This document shows, piece by piece, positions 20,855 through 29,650 of a DNA stretch of 64,000 bases; position 1 is the stretch's first letter; the number at the start of each line of letters is the position of its first letter. The notes under the pieces were generated by a model. That model saw nothing but the letters and a program-made list of their open reading frames with translations, made no database searches and was not told the origin of the DNA. The stretch comes from Xylophilus sp. Leaf220 (GTDB taxonomy: Bacteria > Pseudomonadota > Gammaproteobacteria > Burkholderiales > Burkholderiaceae_C): assembly GCF_001421705.1 (NCBI RefSeq), contig NZ_LMKO01000023.1, positions 106,638 through 170,637 of the forward strand, in the 5' to 3' direction. The position numbers were made by a program, and so were the translations under genes.

Positions 20855-22015
20855 TCAGGCCGCCAGCGGCGACACCTTCACCGCGTTGCGGCCGGCCTGC
20901 TTGGCGTTGAGCATCGCCAGGTCGGCGCGGTGCAGCGTGCTGGAGAGGTCCTCGGACTCGAGGCGCTGGGCCACCCCGATCGACACCGTCAGCCAGCCGT
21001 CGGGCCGCGCGATCTGCGCGAGCGCCTGGCGCAGGCGCTCGGCGGATTCGATCGCGTCGTCGATCGGGCAGTCGGGCAGCAGCACCGCGAACTCCTCGCC
21101 GCCGATACGGCCGACCAGGTCCTGCGCCCGGATCAGCTGGTTGACGGTGCGGGCCAGGGACCGCAGCGCCTGGTCGCCGGCCGCGTGGCCGTAGCGGTCG
21201 TTGAGCGACTTGAAGTGGTCGATGTCGAGGTACAGCACCGACAGCGGCCGCAGCGACTCGCGCATCCGCGCGTCGATGCGGCAGCCCATGTCGAGGAAAT
21301 GCCGGCGGTTGTGGATGCCGGTCAGCTCGTCGGTGCTCGACATCGCCGACAGGCGCCGCGCCTGGATGAAGGCGCGCCGGCGGTAGTCCTGCATCATCAG
21401 GTGGCCCACCGACGCACCGGCGATCGACAGCAGCACGTGCACGCCGCCGTAGATCCATTCGGCCCGGGTGAGGCCCTGCACCGCGAACGGCACCAGGAAC
21501 AAGTTGCAGACCAGCAGGCCCGCGGCCAGCTGGGTGAAGTTGATCCAGAAGAAGCTGGTCGCCATGACCACGATCAGCAGGCCGGGCAGGAAGTACATCA
21601 GCGGCGACGCCATGCCCTGCGCGCCCAGCAAAGCGCCGAAGGTCAGGGTGGCCGCGCACGCGGCGGCCGCGGTGCCGTAGCCGCGCACCGACTGGGCGGT
21701 GAAGATCGCGATCGTCATCAGCAGCAGCATCGGCAGCAGCATCAGCCGCAGCTCGGTGTGCTGCGCATCGGGCAGCAGGGACCGCGCGCCGATGCTGAGC
21801 GCCGTGCCCACCACCCCGGTCACGCCCAGCGCCGGCGCCAGCCGCCGCAGGCGGACGAGCGACTGCTGCTCGAACTGGTGCTCCTGTTCGGGCCGGTAGC
21901 CGCCGACGAAGATGCGCGCCTTGACCGCGTGCGCGCCACGGCGGTAGCGCCGGCCCAGCGCCCGCAGCAGGTTCTCGCGGGCCGGACGGGCCACGATGCC
22001 GGCCGCGGGCGGCAT
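20855..22015 (-). CDS. Membrane diguanylate cyclase (GGDEF)
   Basis: 386 residues. The N-terminal half (about 45-210) has five to six hydrophobic segments forming a membrane sensor. The C-terminal GGDEF domain (about 220-380) has STDELTGIHNRRHF, LDIDHFKSLNDRYGHAAGD and the active-site GGEEF. RAQD stands five residues before GGEEF, which is the RxxD inhibitory site, so product inhibition by c-di-GMP is expected. It should synthesise c-di-GMP from GTP. Translation probably starts at ATG 22015, five bases after the stop of the pseudouridine synthase gene, so the two form an operon. The signal sensed is unknown. Confidence 0.93.
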   Translation of the reverse strand: MPPAAGIVARPARENLLRALGRRYRRGAHAVKARIFVGGYRPEQEHQFEQQSLVRLRRLAPALGVTGVVGTALSIGARSLLPDAQHTELRLMLLPMLLLMTIAIFTAQSVRGYGTAAAACAATLTFGALLGAQGMASPLMYFLPGLLIVVMATSFFWINFTQLAAGLLVCNLFLVPFAVQGLTRAEWIYGGVHVLLSIAGASVGHLMMQDYRRRAFIQARRLSAMSSTDELTGIHNRRHFLDMGCRIDARMRESLRPLSVLYLDIDHFKSLNDRYGHAAGDQALRSLARTVNQLIRAQDLVGRIGGEEFAVLLPDCPIDDAIESAERLRQALAQIARPDGWLTVSIGVAQRLESEDLSSTLHRADLAMLNAKQAGRNAVKVSPLAA

Positions 22016-22020
22016 CTGGC

Positions 22021-22848
22021 TCAGAACCGCTCTCCGGCGCCGAGGTAGCGCCACTGGCCGACCGGCAGGTGGCCCAGCACCACGCGGCCGATGCGGATCC
22101 GCTTCAGGCCCACCACCTTCAGCCCGACCTGCTCGCACATGCGGCGGATCTGCCGCTTCTTGCCCTCGGTCAGCACGAAGCGCAGCTGCTCGGTGTTCTG
22201 CCACTCGACCTGCGCCGGCTTGAGCGCCTGGCCGTCCAGGCTGAGGCCGTGGCGCAGCAGCGCCAGCTTCTCGCGCGGAAACGCGGCCTGCGAGTTCTCG
22301 GCCACCGGGCCGTAGGCGACGCGCACCAGGTACTCCTTCTCGACGCCCGAGTCCTCGCCGATCAGCTGGCGCGCCACCCGGCCGTCCTGCGTCAGCACCA
22401 GCAGCCCGACCGAGTCGATGTCGAGCCGTCCCGCCGGCGCCAGGCCGCGCAGCTGCGGCGGAGAAAACCGGTTCTTGCTCGGGTCTTCGCGCCAGTGGGT
22501 GCGCGGGTTGACCAGCACCACGGCGGGCTCGTGCCCGTCCTCGGCCTGGCCGCTGACGAAGCCCATCGGCTTGTGCAGCAGGATGGTGACCTGGCGTTCC
22601 TGATGCTGCGAGGCCTGGCGGTCGACCTCGACTTTGTCGGCCGCCGTGACCTTGACGCCCATCTCGGCCACCTGCCCGTTGACCTTGACCCAGCCCTGCT
22701 CGATCCAGAGATCGGCCTCACGCCGCGAGCACAGGCCGAGGGCCGCCATCCGCTTGTTGAGCCGCTCCGATCCGTCGGGCGAAGCGGCGGCCGCGGCAGG
22801 CGGCGCGGCGCGGGTGAAACGGGGACGGTCTGGCGGCGGAAGCGGCAT
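22021..22848 (-). CDS. RluF-like ribosomal large-subunit pseudouridine synthase
   Basis: 275 residues. An S4 RNA-binding domain (about 28-85, RLNKRMAALGLCSRREADLWI) precedes the RsuA/RluB/E/F catalytic domain with GRLDIDSVGLLVLTQDG (catalytic Asp in GRLD) and EGKKRQIRRMCEQVGLKVVGLKR. This is the layout of RluF/RluB-type enzymes that isomerise uridine in 23S rRNA. The target base cannot be assigned. The N-terminus is a Pro/Ala-rich leader of about 25 residues. Upstream partner of the GGDEF gene. Confidence 0.92.
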   Translation of the reverse strand: MPLPPPDRPRFTRAAPPAAAAASPDGSERLNKRMAALGLCSRREADLWIEQGWVKVNGQVAEMGVKVTAADKVEVDRQASQHQERQVTILLHKPMGFVSGQAEDGHEPAVVLVNPRTHWREDPSKNRFSPPQLRGLAPAGRLDIDSVGLLVLTQDGRVARQLIGEDSGVEKEYLVRVAYGPVAENSQAAFPREKLALLRHGLSLDGQALKPAQVEWQNTEQLRFVLTEGKKRQIRRMCEQVGLKVVGLKRIRIGRVVLGHLPVGQWRYLGAGERF

Positions 22849-22902
22849 GGCGGGGCAGTCGGTCGGCGCACCGCGCGAGCCGGCATGCCATCGCGCTCAT
22901 GC

Positions 22903-22958
22903 GCTATTATTTATATAGCGTCATGCCGTTACGGAACAACGGCTGGCGGGCATTTTCT
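22903..22958 (+). repeat. Intergenic repeat family A, copy 5 (second subtype)
   Basis: GCTATTATTTATATAGC arm, then GCCGTT...AACGGC instead of the GCCGGC arm, then GGGCATTTTCTCC. The arm changes on both sides together, so pairing is kept. It lies downstream of the last pilus gene. Confidence 0.75.
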
Positions 22959-23052
22959 CCTAAATTCGCGGGCGGCGGCAATCGGGGGCACGCTCGGTGA
23001 CAACTGCGCCGTGCCCACTGCTCGCTGAAGGCGGCAGCAGCCGCCTGCGGAC

Positions 23053-23775
23053 CTAGCGGTTCATCACCACCAGCCCGGTCACGACCGCCACCTGGCTTTC
23101 GTCGAGCGTGGTGGGTGCGGCATTGCCGAAGGCCATGCGCTCGTCCACGCTCCAGGCCACCCCGTCGACCACCGCGGTCTGCGCCGCCTGGGTGTTCTCG
23201 CGCATCCGGCCGAAGCGCGCATCCGGATTGCCGTCGATCTGCGCATCGAGCAGCGAGGCCAGCGCCGGCGTCATCTGCTTGAGCACCATCGCGTTGCGCG
23301 GCCGGGAGACGTACACGCCCACCGCCGCACCGGGCTCGGCCCAGGCCACGTTCTGGAAGCACACCTGCATCTCCTGCGGATTGCCGTTGGAGTCGAGGTA
23401 GACGTACCGGTCGGCCTGCCCTTCGGCGCGGCCCTGCGGCAGCCGGATGCCGGCCGCCAGGAACACGTTGAGCATCGTGGTGCCGCACAACTCGGTGGTG
23501 TTGCCGTTGACCAGGCCGGTGGGCGCGGTGGCGGAGTCGCCCGGCACGGTGCCGGTGCCGGCGGCGTAGGCGTCGTAGGCCATCAGCCAGCCCTGCACGA
23601 AGCCGGACGAGATGCGCTGGTAGCTCGCGTTGCGCTGCAGGTCCCGGCCGATCGCGATCGCGCCGACGATCAGGCCGATGACGACGAGCGAGACCGACAG
23701 CTCGAGCATGCTGAAGCCGCGTTGCGGGGCCGCGCGGCTGCGGGAGCGTCGATCGCGGAAGGGGAAGAGGCGCAT
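23053..23775 (-). CDS. Type IV prepilin, long major-type paralog (last gene of pilus operon)
   Basis: 240 residues. Class III leader cleaved at QRG|FSMLE (G20/F21), with Glu at +5, followed by a hydrophobic helix (LSVSLVVIGLIVGAIAIG). The rest is clearly paralogous to the two pilins at the other end of the operon: RDLQRNASYQRI, VYLDSNGNPQEMQVCFQN, a central cysteine and DGNPDARFGR match KDVQRNAEY, LDTNGNPQEIQVCFQWN and DGKPDAQEGR. Three cysteines could form the pilin D-loop. It starts three bases after the stop of the previous gene. A 7-bp hairpin (23029-23046) without a T-run follows the stop. Confidence 0.9.
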   Translation of the reverse strand: MRLFPFRDRRSRSRAAPQRGFSMLELSVSLVVIGLIVGAIAIGRDLQRNASYQRISSGFVQGWLMAYDAYAAGTGTVPGDSATAPTGLVNGNTTELCGTTMLNVFLAAGIRLPQGRAEGQADRYVYLDSNGNPQEMQVCFQNVAWAEPGAAVGVYVSRPRNAMVLKQMTPALASLLDAQIDGNPDARFGRMRENTQAAQTAVVDGVAWSVDERMAFGNAAPTTLDESQVAVVTGLVVMNR

Positions 23776-23778
23776 ATG

Positions 23779-24987
23779 TCAGAAACCCAGGTTGTCGGCG
23801 GTGCGGGCGTCGGCGTCGATCGCGGTGGCCAGCGTGGCGCTGTCGGTGACCAGCGGGACCACCTCGGTGACGCGGCGGTCCGCCTCCTGCTTGGCCACCA
23901 CGGACAGGGCCAGCGTGCCGGCCGAGGCCGCTACCGCGGCCGTGTTGGACACGACGGCGGCGACGGCGGGCGCCATCACGCCCGCGGCCGAGCCGTAGGT
24001 GAGGATGGTGAAGGCCACCGCATTGGCCGATGCCGCCACGGCGGAGGCAAGTCCGGCGGAAGCGCTGAGCACCCCGGCCGTGGCGGACGCCACGCCCGCG
24101 CCCGCCAGCAGCGCGGCGATTTCCAGCTGGCGCTTGTAGTCGACGAGGGCCTGCTGGAGGGAGGCGGCCGCGGTCGCCGCGTTGACATGGGAGTGGCTGA
24201 CCGCCGACAACGCCTGGCCGCACTGCATCTGGGCGAAGAGCGCGTTGAAGGGCACGGCGAGCACCCGGTCGTCGTAGCCGCCGGAGAGCGGGCGGTTGGC
24301 CGCGTCGAAGGTCGGAAAAGCGCTCGACGCGCTGGCCTGCCGGCCGTCGAAGGGATTTCCGTCACCGTCGGCGTCCAGCAGTCCGGCCGCGGCCACGGTG
24401 AACGCCACCGCGCGGCGACTGGCGTCCGCATTGGCATCGACGACGCCGAGCGCCGACCCGTCCGCGGGCGCATTGGAGGCCAGGGTCAGGGCGTAGCAGA
24501 AGTCCAGCAGGTTGGCGTTCGGCGGGTTGAGCGCGAGCGGAGTGGCCGGCAGCACCGGCGGCAGGCCCACCGTGAACGCCGGACGCAGACGGTCCAGGGC
24601 CTGGGCCAGGTCCATGTCGAGCCAGGGCTGGTCGGCACGGGGGGCGCGGTAGGCGCCGTACATCAGCGTGCCTGCCCGCGCATCGGCGACGCCCAGCGTG
24701 CGCCACGGCAGGAATCCGACCTGCCGCCCTCCTGTGCAGTCCTCATCGCCGGCCTGGTCGCGTGCCGGGCACGGCAGGCGGAAGCGGGCATGGGCGAATC
24801 CGACCACGGCACGCTCGGTCACCGCCAGCAGGTCCCGGTCCGCCACGGTGGCCTTCTCCTGGGCCGACATGCGCCAGTAGGCCACGAAGGCCAATGCCAG
24901 CACGCCCATCAGCACCAGGGACACCCCCAGCTCCACCAGGGTGAAGCCCGCCTGGCGGCCGCATCCGGAATGGCGGCTCTTCCTCAT
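23779..24987 (-). CDS. RLPCP-family prepilin with Ala-rich hydrophobic segment
   Basis: 402 residues, far longer than a normal pseudopilin. Leader and helix: RQAG|FTLVELGVSLVLMG (G14/F15). It shares a globular domain with the two upstream genes and with the gene at 35573: RLPCPA (71-75 region), a second Cys about 11 residues on, GFLPWRTLG, LDFCYAL, DGDGNPFDG, GGYDDRVLAVPF and a fourth Cys (256). After this comes a short helix and an Ala/Gly/Val-rich stretch (about 290-365) that could span the membrane two or three times, then a charged C-terminal tail. Such a segment is not part of any pilin fold I know. Probably a minor or tip pilin of the MSHA-like pilus; the function of the hydrophobic part is unknown. 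Confidence 0.85.
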   Translation of the reverse strand: MRKSRHSGCGRQAGFTLVELGVSLVLMGVLALAFVAYWRMSAQEKATVADRDLLAVTERAVVGFAHARFRLPCPARDQAGDEDCTGGRQVGFLPWRTLGVADARAGTLMYGAYRAPRADQPWLDMDLAQALDRLRPAFTVGLPPVLPATPLALNPPNANLLDFCYALTLASNAPADGSALGVVDANADASRRAVAFTVAAAGLLDADGDGNPFDGRQASASSAFPTFDAANRPLSGGYDDRVLAVPFNALFAQMQCGQALSAVSHSHVNAATAAASLQQALVDYKRQLEIAALLAGAGVASATAGVLSASAGLASAVAASANAVAFTILTYGSAAGVMAPAVAAVVSNTAAVAASAGTLALSVVAKQEADRRVTEVVPLVTDSATLATAIDADARTADNLGF

Positions 24988-26078
24988 GGCAGCAATCCCT
25001 TGGTGTCCTGCTGCGCCGCCGCGGCGACGGCGGCATCGCGCGCGGCAAGCAAGCGGGCCTTCACCACGGTCGAATCCGCGGCCTGCTTGCCGGCCTTGGT
25101 CTCTGCGGTGACGGCGAGGCCGAGCTGGACACTGGCGGCGGTGAGCGCTCCCGCCGAGGCACCGATGCCGAGGACGCCGGCGGCGATCGTTCCGGCGCCG
25201 ACGCCGACACTGTTGGCCGCCAGGGAGACGGCGCTGGCCGTGGTCGCGATGGCGTTCAGCATGTCGAGCGACGCCAGCGAGAGCGTGGCGATCGCCAGCT
25301 TGGTGTTTGCGATGCGCACCTGGTAGGCGAAACCGCGGAAGCGGTCGAACATCTCCGCGTCGCGGTAGATGTCCAGCGCCGCGTACGCCGAGCGGGCCGC
25401 GGCCTGGGTTTCGCCCATCCGGGTCACGCACGACAGCCGCGTGGACAACTCTCCCAGTCCGGTGGCGGCGATGCGGTCGTCGAATTCCGCGGTGGAGGGC
25501 GCCCCTGCCAGCGGAAAGCCGCCGTTGTAGGGAAGGTTGAAAACCCGGTCGGGGCCGGCGTCGGCGACCGCATAGGCCACCGGCACGCCGCCGGCCAGCA
25601 GCCCGGTGGGGGCCGCAGCGGCCACGCGCAGGGCCTGGCAGAGGTCGAGGCCGTTGACCTGCGCTGCGCTGTAGCCGGCCACCACCGGGGCCGGCGGCAG
25701 GAGCGGGCTGAACCGTGCGACGGCGGTGACCAGATCGGCAGCAGGCGTGCGATACACCCCGTAGCGCAGCGGCACGTCGGCGCGCGGCAGGCCCAGGGTG
25801 CGCCACGGCAGTTCGCCCAGCGCGGTCGCGCCGCAGGCCTCGCTGCCGCTCCCGCCGACGGGCGCCGGGCAGGGCAGCCGGGCGCTTCGCAGGGCGAAGC
25901 CCTCGACCGCGTCCTGCGCCTGCCGCAGGCGCAGCTGCGCCGGGTCGCCCTGCGCCACGTCGCGGCTGGCGGGCAGCAGCTGCCAGACGGCCAGCCCGGC
26001 CACGCCGACCACCGCCAGCGCGACGGTCAGTTCCAGGACCGAGAAGCCGGCATTCCGGCCCCACGCGTTGCGCGTCAT
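24984..26078 (-). CDS. RLPCP-family prepilin with Ala-rich hydrophobic segment
   Basis: 364 residues. RNAG|FSVLELTVALAVVG (G11/F12) is the prepilin cleavage and membrane helix. The shared domain shows RLPCPA (68-72), C82, GELPWRTLGLPRADVPLRYG, LDLCQAL (C147), VPVAYAVADAGPD, FDDRIAA and C217. A hydrophobic Ala/Gly/Ser stretch (about 255-325) follows, then a charged Lys/Ala tail. Its stop overlaps the next start, and its own start overlaps the upstream stop, each by four bases, so three such genes are translated as a coupled block. Confidence 0.85.
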   Translation of the reverse strand: MTRNAWGRNAGFSVLELTVALAVVGVAGLAVWQLLPASRDVAQGDPAQLRLRQAQDAVEGFALRSARLPCPAPVGGSGSEACGATALGELPWRTLGLPRADVPLRYGVYRTPAADLVTAVARFSPLLPPAPVVAGYSAAQVNGLDLCQALRVAAAAPTGLLAGGVPVAYAVADAGPDRVFNLPYNGGFPLAGAPSTAEFDDRIAATGLGELSTRLSCVTRMGETQAAARSAYAALDIYRDAEMFDRFRGFAYQVRIANTKLAIATLSLASLDMLNAIATTASAVSLAANSVGVGAGTIAAGVLGIGASAGALTAASVQLGLAVTAETKAGKQAADSTVVKARLLAARDAAVAAAAQQDTKGLLP

Positions 26079-28366
26079 CGGATACCTCCACGCAGGTCCA
26101 CCTGCCTCAGGATGTTTTCGGCGCCCGTCCAGACACCGTTGAGCTTGGCCCCGCCGCCGGCCGCGCCGCTGGCGAGGGTGCGGAGTTCGTCGTACCGCGA
26201 CTTGGCAGTCGCTTCCTGGCCGACGCTCTGGTCGTAGGCCTGCTGCGCGGAGTTGACGCTCTGGTTGCGCATCCACCAGACGAAGTACTTGCCGTTGCCG
26301 GTGTCGTAGAGGGCGTTGAGCTTGTCGAGCACGCGCTGTCGGCCGTTGAAGGTGTAGGACACGTCTCTGCATGTCGTGACCTCCTTCTTGTCCACGACCT
26401 GCGTGGTGCATTCCCGCACCACATACGGCAGGGCCCTGAACTTGTCGGCGGCACTGTCCCGCGCGGAATCGAGGGCGGTCCGGGCCGTGGAGAGCGCAGC
26501 CAGCGCCGCGTCCTTGTTGGCCTGGGCCGAGGCCACCGTCAGGGACAGGCTCGCGAGCTGTGCGCCGAGATCGTCCTTCTGGGCCTGCAGCCTGGTGCGC
26601 AGATCCTGCAGCGAGGTGCGTGCGGCGGCGTCGGTGGCCGCGTCGATCTGCGGGCCCAGGTCGGCGATCTGGGCGGTCAAGGTGTCCATCTGCTGGCGCA
26701 GGCGCTGGATCTGCGCGGCATTGCCGCTGGTGGTGCCCTGCGCGCGCAGGTTGTCCAGGGCCTTCTGCAGCTCGGCCTTCTTGGCCGGGTCCGCCTCGGC
26801 GTCGATCTGCGCCTGCAGTGCCGCGATGGCCGCGTCGTTCTGCGTGGTGGTGGTGTTGGAGCCGGCGGCGGTCTGCTCTGCCTGCCGGAGGGCGTCCGAA
26901 GCGTAGTTGTAGGTCTGCAGGGCCAGGATCCACGCATCCGCCTTGTCCTTCACGGCGGCCAGGTCGCCGTCGTACGCGTTGATGCCGGTCGTGCCCTTGT
27001 TCGGAGACCCCCTGTTGTTCGCCTCGGCGATGACGTTGTGGGCCTCGGTGTAGAGCGCCGTGTTGGCCGCATCGCGCTCGTTCGCCGCAATGGTGCGTTG
27101 GGACAGTGCCGTGTTCAGATCCGCCAGCGCCTTCGTTTTGCGGGCCGTGGCGTCGTCCCAGCTCGTCTTCGCCGCACTGACGGATGCGGAAATGTCCATC
27201 GCCACCGGCGCCGTCTCCAGTCCCGCCTCGACCGACGCGGCAACGCCGATGCCGAAGGCCACCAGCGAGGCTGCGAGGGCGGCTGCATTGAGCCCGATCG
27301 CCACGGCCGATGCCGCGATCGCGACGCCGGCCGCGGCGACCGATGCCGCGGCGTGCGGGATTTCCGCGCATCCCACCAGGACCACGCAGGTCGCGATCGC
27401 CGTGGCCAGCAGGCCGCTGGCGGTGGCCATGTAGCCCGAGGCGGTGCCGATGTTGCCCGCGGCGACGGCGATCTTCACCCCGCTGACGATCGCCTTGACG
27501 CCGTTGACGGCCGTGATGAGCGAAGCCGTCACCACACCCCACGTCCGCTGGGAAGTCACCTCTTCGACGACCTCGGTTGCCAGCGACATGACGTCGAGGG
27601 AGGCCATCAGCCGCTCGCAGTCGAGCATGCGCGCGAGGCCTGCGTAGGTGCGCGCGAGGACCCGGTCGTCGTAGCTGCCGAGGGTCGATCCCGCGCCGGG
27701 CAGTTCCATCGCCGCGGAGGCGCCGGCATTGAGGCCGTCGAACAGCCGGCCGTCGCCGTCGGCATCCTGGCGGCCCGGGTGGGCCAGCGCATAGGCCACC
27801 GGGTAGCCGCCCGCCGTCGGCCCCACGCGGGCATGGGCGTCCTGCACCGGGAGTGCGGCACCGCTGGCCAGGGTCTGGCAGAAGTCGGCGGTCGTGCCCC
27901 GGTTGCCGAGCGCGCGGCGGGCGTTGTAGGTGTCTCCCCCGAAGGCGATGGGCTCGAAGTCGTTGTTGCCGCCGGCGGCCTTGGCCAGGTCGACCGCGCT
28001 GCGCTGCGCCTCGTAGCCCAGCCGGCCGACGCCGGCGGCGGCCATCGAGCCTTCAAGGCCGAGCGTGCGGTACGGCAGCTTCCCCTTCTGAACGCCGGAC
28101 GCGCAGTCCTCCACGCCGTCGTCGCCCGTCGCCGGGCACGGCAGGCGGTTGTACGCCGCCACGAAGCTGGCGAGGAAGCGGTCGGCCTGCGCCAGCGCCG
28201 CCACCTCGTCCTCGGCGGCGATCGAGGCTTGCCGGGTTTTCAAGGCGATGGCGCCGGCCACGAGCGCCCCTCCCACCACCAGGAGGAGGAGCATGGCTTC
28301 CAGCATGCCCAGACCGCGCTGGCGGTGGGCCGGCGTGGCACTGGAGGAGCGGCGAGCGCGCAACAT
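26075..28366 (-). CDS. Giant RLPCP-family prepilin with hydrophobic core and long coiled coil
   Basis: 763 residues. The N-terminus has a prepilin-like leader, HRQRG|LGMLEAMLLLLVVGG (G18/L19, Glu at +5), with Leu rather than Phe at +1. Residues 70-250 are the shared four-cysteine domain: RLPCPA (C77), C88, KLPYRTLGL, DFCQTL (C163), YPVAYAL, DGDGRLFDG, SYDDRVLA, C250. Residues about 277-385 are Ala/Val/Gly-rich and hydrophobic, with a Cys pair (CVVLVGC). Residues about 395-640 are heptad-rich (repeated LxxxLxxQ, with TTTT/QND breaks), a long predicted coiled coil. The C-terminal 120 residues hold C653/C666 and KYFVWWMRNQ. It overlaps neighbours on both sides (TGATG upstream, ATGA downstream). 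I know no described pilin with this layout. Confidence 0.82.
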   Translation of the reverse strand: MLRARRSSSATPAHRQRGLGMLEAMLLLLVVGGALVAGAIALKTRQASIAAEDEVAALAQADRFLASFVAAYNRLPCPATGDDGVEDCASGVQKGKLPYRTLGLEGSMAAAGVGRLGYEAQRSAVDLAKAAGGNNDFEPIAFGGDTYNARRALGNRGTTADFCQTLASGAALPVQDAHARVGPTAGGYPVAYALAHPGRQDADGDGRLFDGLNAGASAAMELPGAGSTLGSYDDRVLARTYAGLARMLDCERLMASLDVMSLATEVVEEVTSQRTWGVVTASLITAVNGVKAIVSGVKIAVAAGNIGTASGYMATASGLLATAIATCVVLVGCAEIPHAAASVAAAGVAIAASAVAIGLNAAALAASLVAFGIGVAASVEAGLETAPVAMDISASVSAAKTSWDDATARKTKALADLNTALSQRTIAANERDAANTALYTEAHNVIAEANNRGSPNKGTTGINAYDGDLAAVKDKADAWILALQTYNYASDALRQAEQTAAGSNTTTTQNDAAIAALQAQIDAEADPAKKAELQKALDNLRAQGTTSGNAAQIQRLRQQMDTLTAQIADLGPQIDAATDAAARTSLQDLRTRLQAQKDDLGAQLASLSLTVASAQANKDAALAALSTARTALDSARDSAADKFRALPYVVRECTTQVVDKKEVTTCRDVSYTFNGRQRVLDKLNALYDTGNGKYFVWWMRNQSVNSAQQAYDQSVGQEATAKSRYDELRTLASGAAGGGAKLNGVWTGAENILRQVDLRGGIR

Positions 28367-29637
28367 CAGCGCCCGCCCAGCGATTGCTGCACCGACTGCT
28401 GGACCAGGTCGTAGACCGGCAGCAGCAGCGCCACGATGAGGAACAGGAACAGCCCGCCGGCCACGAGGATGATCGCGGGCTTGATGATTTCCGACAGCGA
28501 CTTGATCAGCGTGTCGAGCCGTTTGCGGTACTCGAGCGCCAGGTGGGTCAGCTGCCTGTCGAGGCTGCCCGACTCCTCGCCCACCGCGATCATCCGCACC
28601 GCCATCGGCGGGAAGCCGCCCACCCGCCGCATCGCCAGCGAGATGCGCTCGCCGCGCGCCACCGACTCGCGCACCCGGCGCAGCCGGTGGCGGTAGTAGC
28701 GGTCCCGGGTGGAGCGCTCCAGGATGTCGAGGCACGACACGAACTCCAGGCCGGCGCGCACCAGGATCGCCAGGTGCTCCGTGAGGTGGGCCATGCCGGA
28801 GGCGGTCATCAGCACCCGGGTGACCGGCAGCCGGTGCAGCACCTCGTGCAACACCGTCTTGGCCCGCGGCACCCGGACGAAGACGAAGGCGATCGCCGCC
28901 GCCACCAGGGCCACCACCAGCACCGCGATCCAGGCATGGTCGGCCAGCGCGTTCGAGAAGTTCACCAGCCCTTCGGTCAGCGGCGGCACCTTGGCGTTGA
29001 GCTGGCGAAAGAGCCGCGCCATGTTCGGCACGACGTAGTACACCCAGAAGCCGGCCACCGCGAAGATGGTCGCGAAGACGAAGATGGGGTAGATCATCGC
29101 GGTGCGGATGTCGCGGCGGATCGACACGACCCGCTCGACGTGTTCCGCACTTTCGGCCAGCATCCGGTCGAGCGTGCCCGACTGGTCGCCGATGGTGACC
29201 AGGTTGCGCACCGTCTCCGGGAACACGTCCGGATAGCGGTCGAAGGCGGCGGCCATCGGGATGCCGCTCATCAGGTCGTCGGCCAGGCGCTTGGCGACGC
29301 GGCCGGCCGCATGGTTGCCGGTCTGGCCGCCCTCCTCGACCAGCGTGCGCAAGGCCTCGATCGCCGGCACGCCGGCGGCCAGCATCAGGCTCAGGTCGCG
29401 CAGCAGGCCGGCCAGGTCTTCCATGCGCAGCCCGCGGCCGGTGAGCTTGCGCAGGCCAGCGCCCACGTCGCCCAGCCAGCCCGGCAGCCGCTGCAGGGTG
29501 AGCACCGTGCCTTCGGTCTCGCGCTCGAGCCGCAGGCGTGCGGAATGGTCGCGCTCCACCACGAGCTGCAGCAGGCCCTGCTTCAGGGCGCCGTGCGGCA
29601 TCAGCACACGGTAGTAGTAGAGGCGCATCTTGCTCAT
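28366..29637 (-). CDS. mshG: Type IV pilus inner-membrane platform protein (MshG/PilC/GspF family)
   Basis: 423 residues with two repeated GspF domains (about 75-200 and 280-405) and three membrane helices (about 175-205, 225-245, 385-410). Typical strings are present in both repeats: LSLMLAAGVPAIEALR, IGDQSGTLDRML, LAILVRAGLEFVSCLDIL, VGEESGSLDRQL. It forms the membrane platform on which the ATPase acts. ATG at 29637 starts 13 bases after the stop of the ATPase gene. Its stop overlaps the giant prepilin start as TGATG. Confidence 0.93.
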   Translation of the reverse strand: MSKMRLYYYRVLMPHGALKQGLLQLVVERDHSARLRLERETEGTVLTLQRLPGWLGDVGAGLRKLTGRGLRMEDLAGLLRDLSLMLAAGVPAIEALRTLVEEGGQTGNHAAGRVAKRLADDLMSGIPMAAAFDRYPDVFPETVRNLVTIGDQSGTLDRMLAESAEHVERVVSIRRDIRTAMIYPIFVFATIFAVAGFWVYYVVPNMARLFRQLNAKVPPLTEGLVNFSNALADHAWIAVLVVALVAAAIAFVFVRVPRAKTVLHEVLHRLPVTRVLMTASGMAHLTEHLAILVRAGLEFVSCLDILERSTRDRYYRHRLRRVRESVARGERISLAMRRVGGFPPMAVRMIAVGEESGSLDRQLTHLALEYRKRLDTLIKSLSEIIKPAIILVAGGLFLFLIVALLLPVYDLVQQSVQQSLGGR

Positions 29638-29650
29638 CGGTGCCTGCCGC

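Noticed and set aside
23029..23046. GGCGGC/GCCGCC hairpin after the last pilus gene as terminator
   Set aside because: No T-run follows on the minus strand; kept only as a note in the gene entry.
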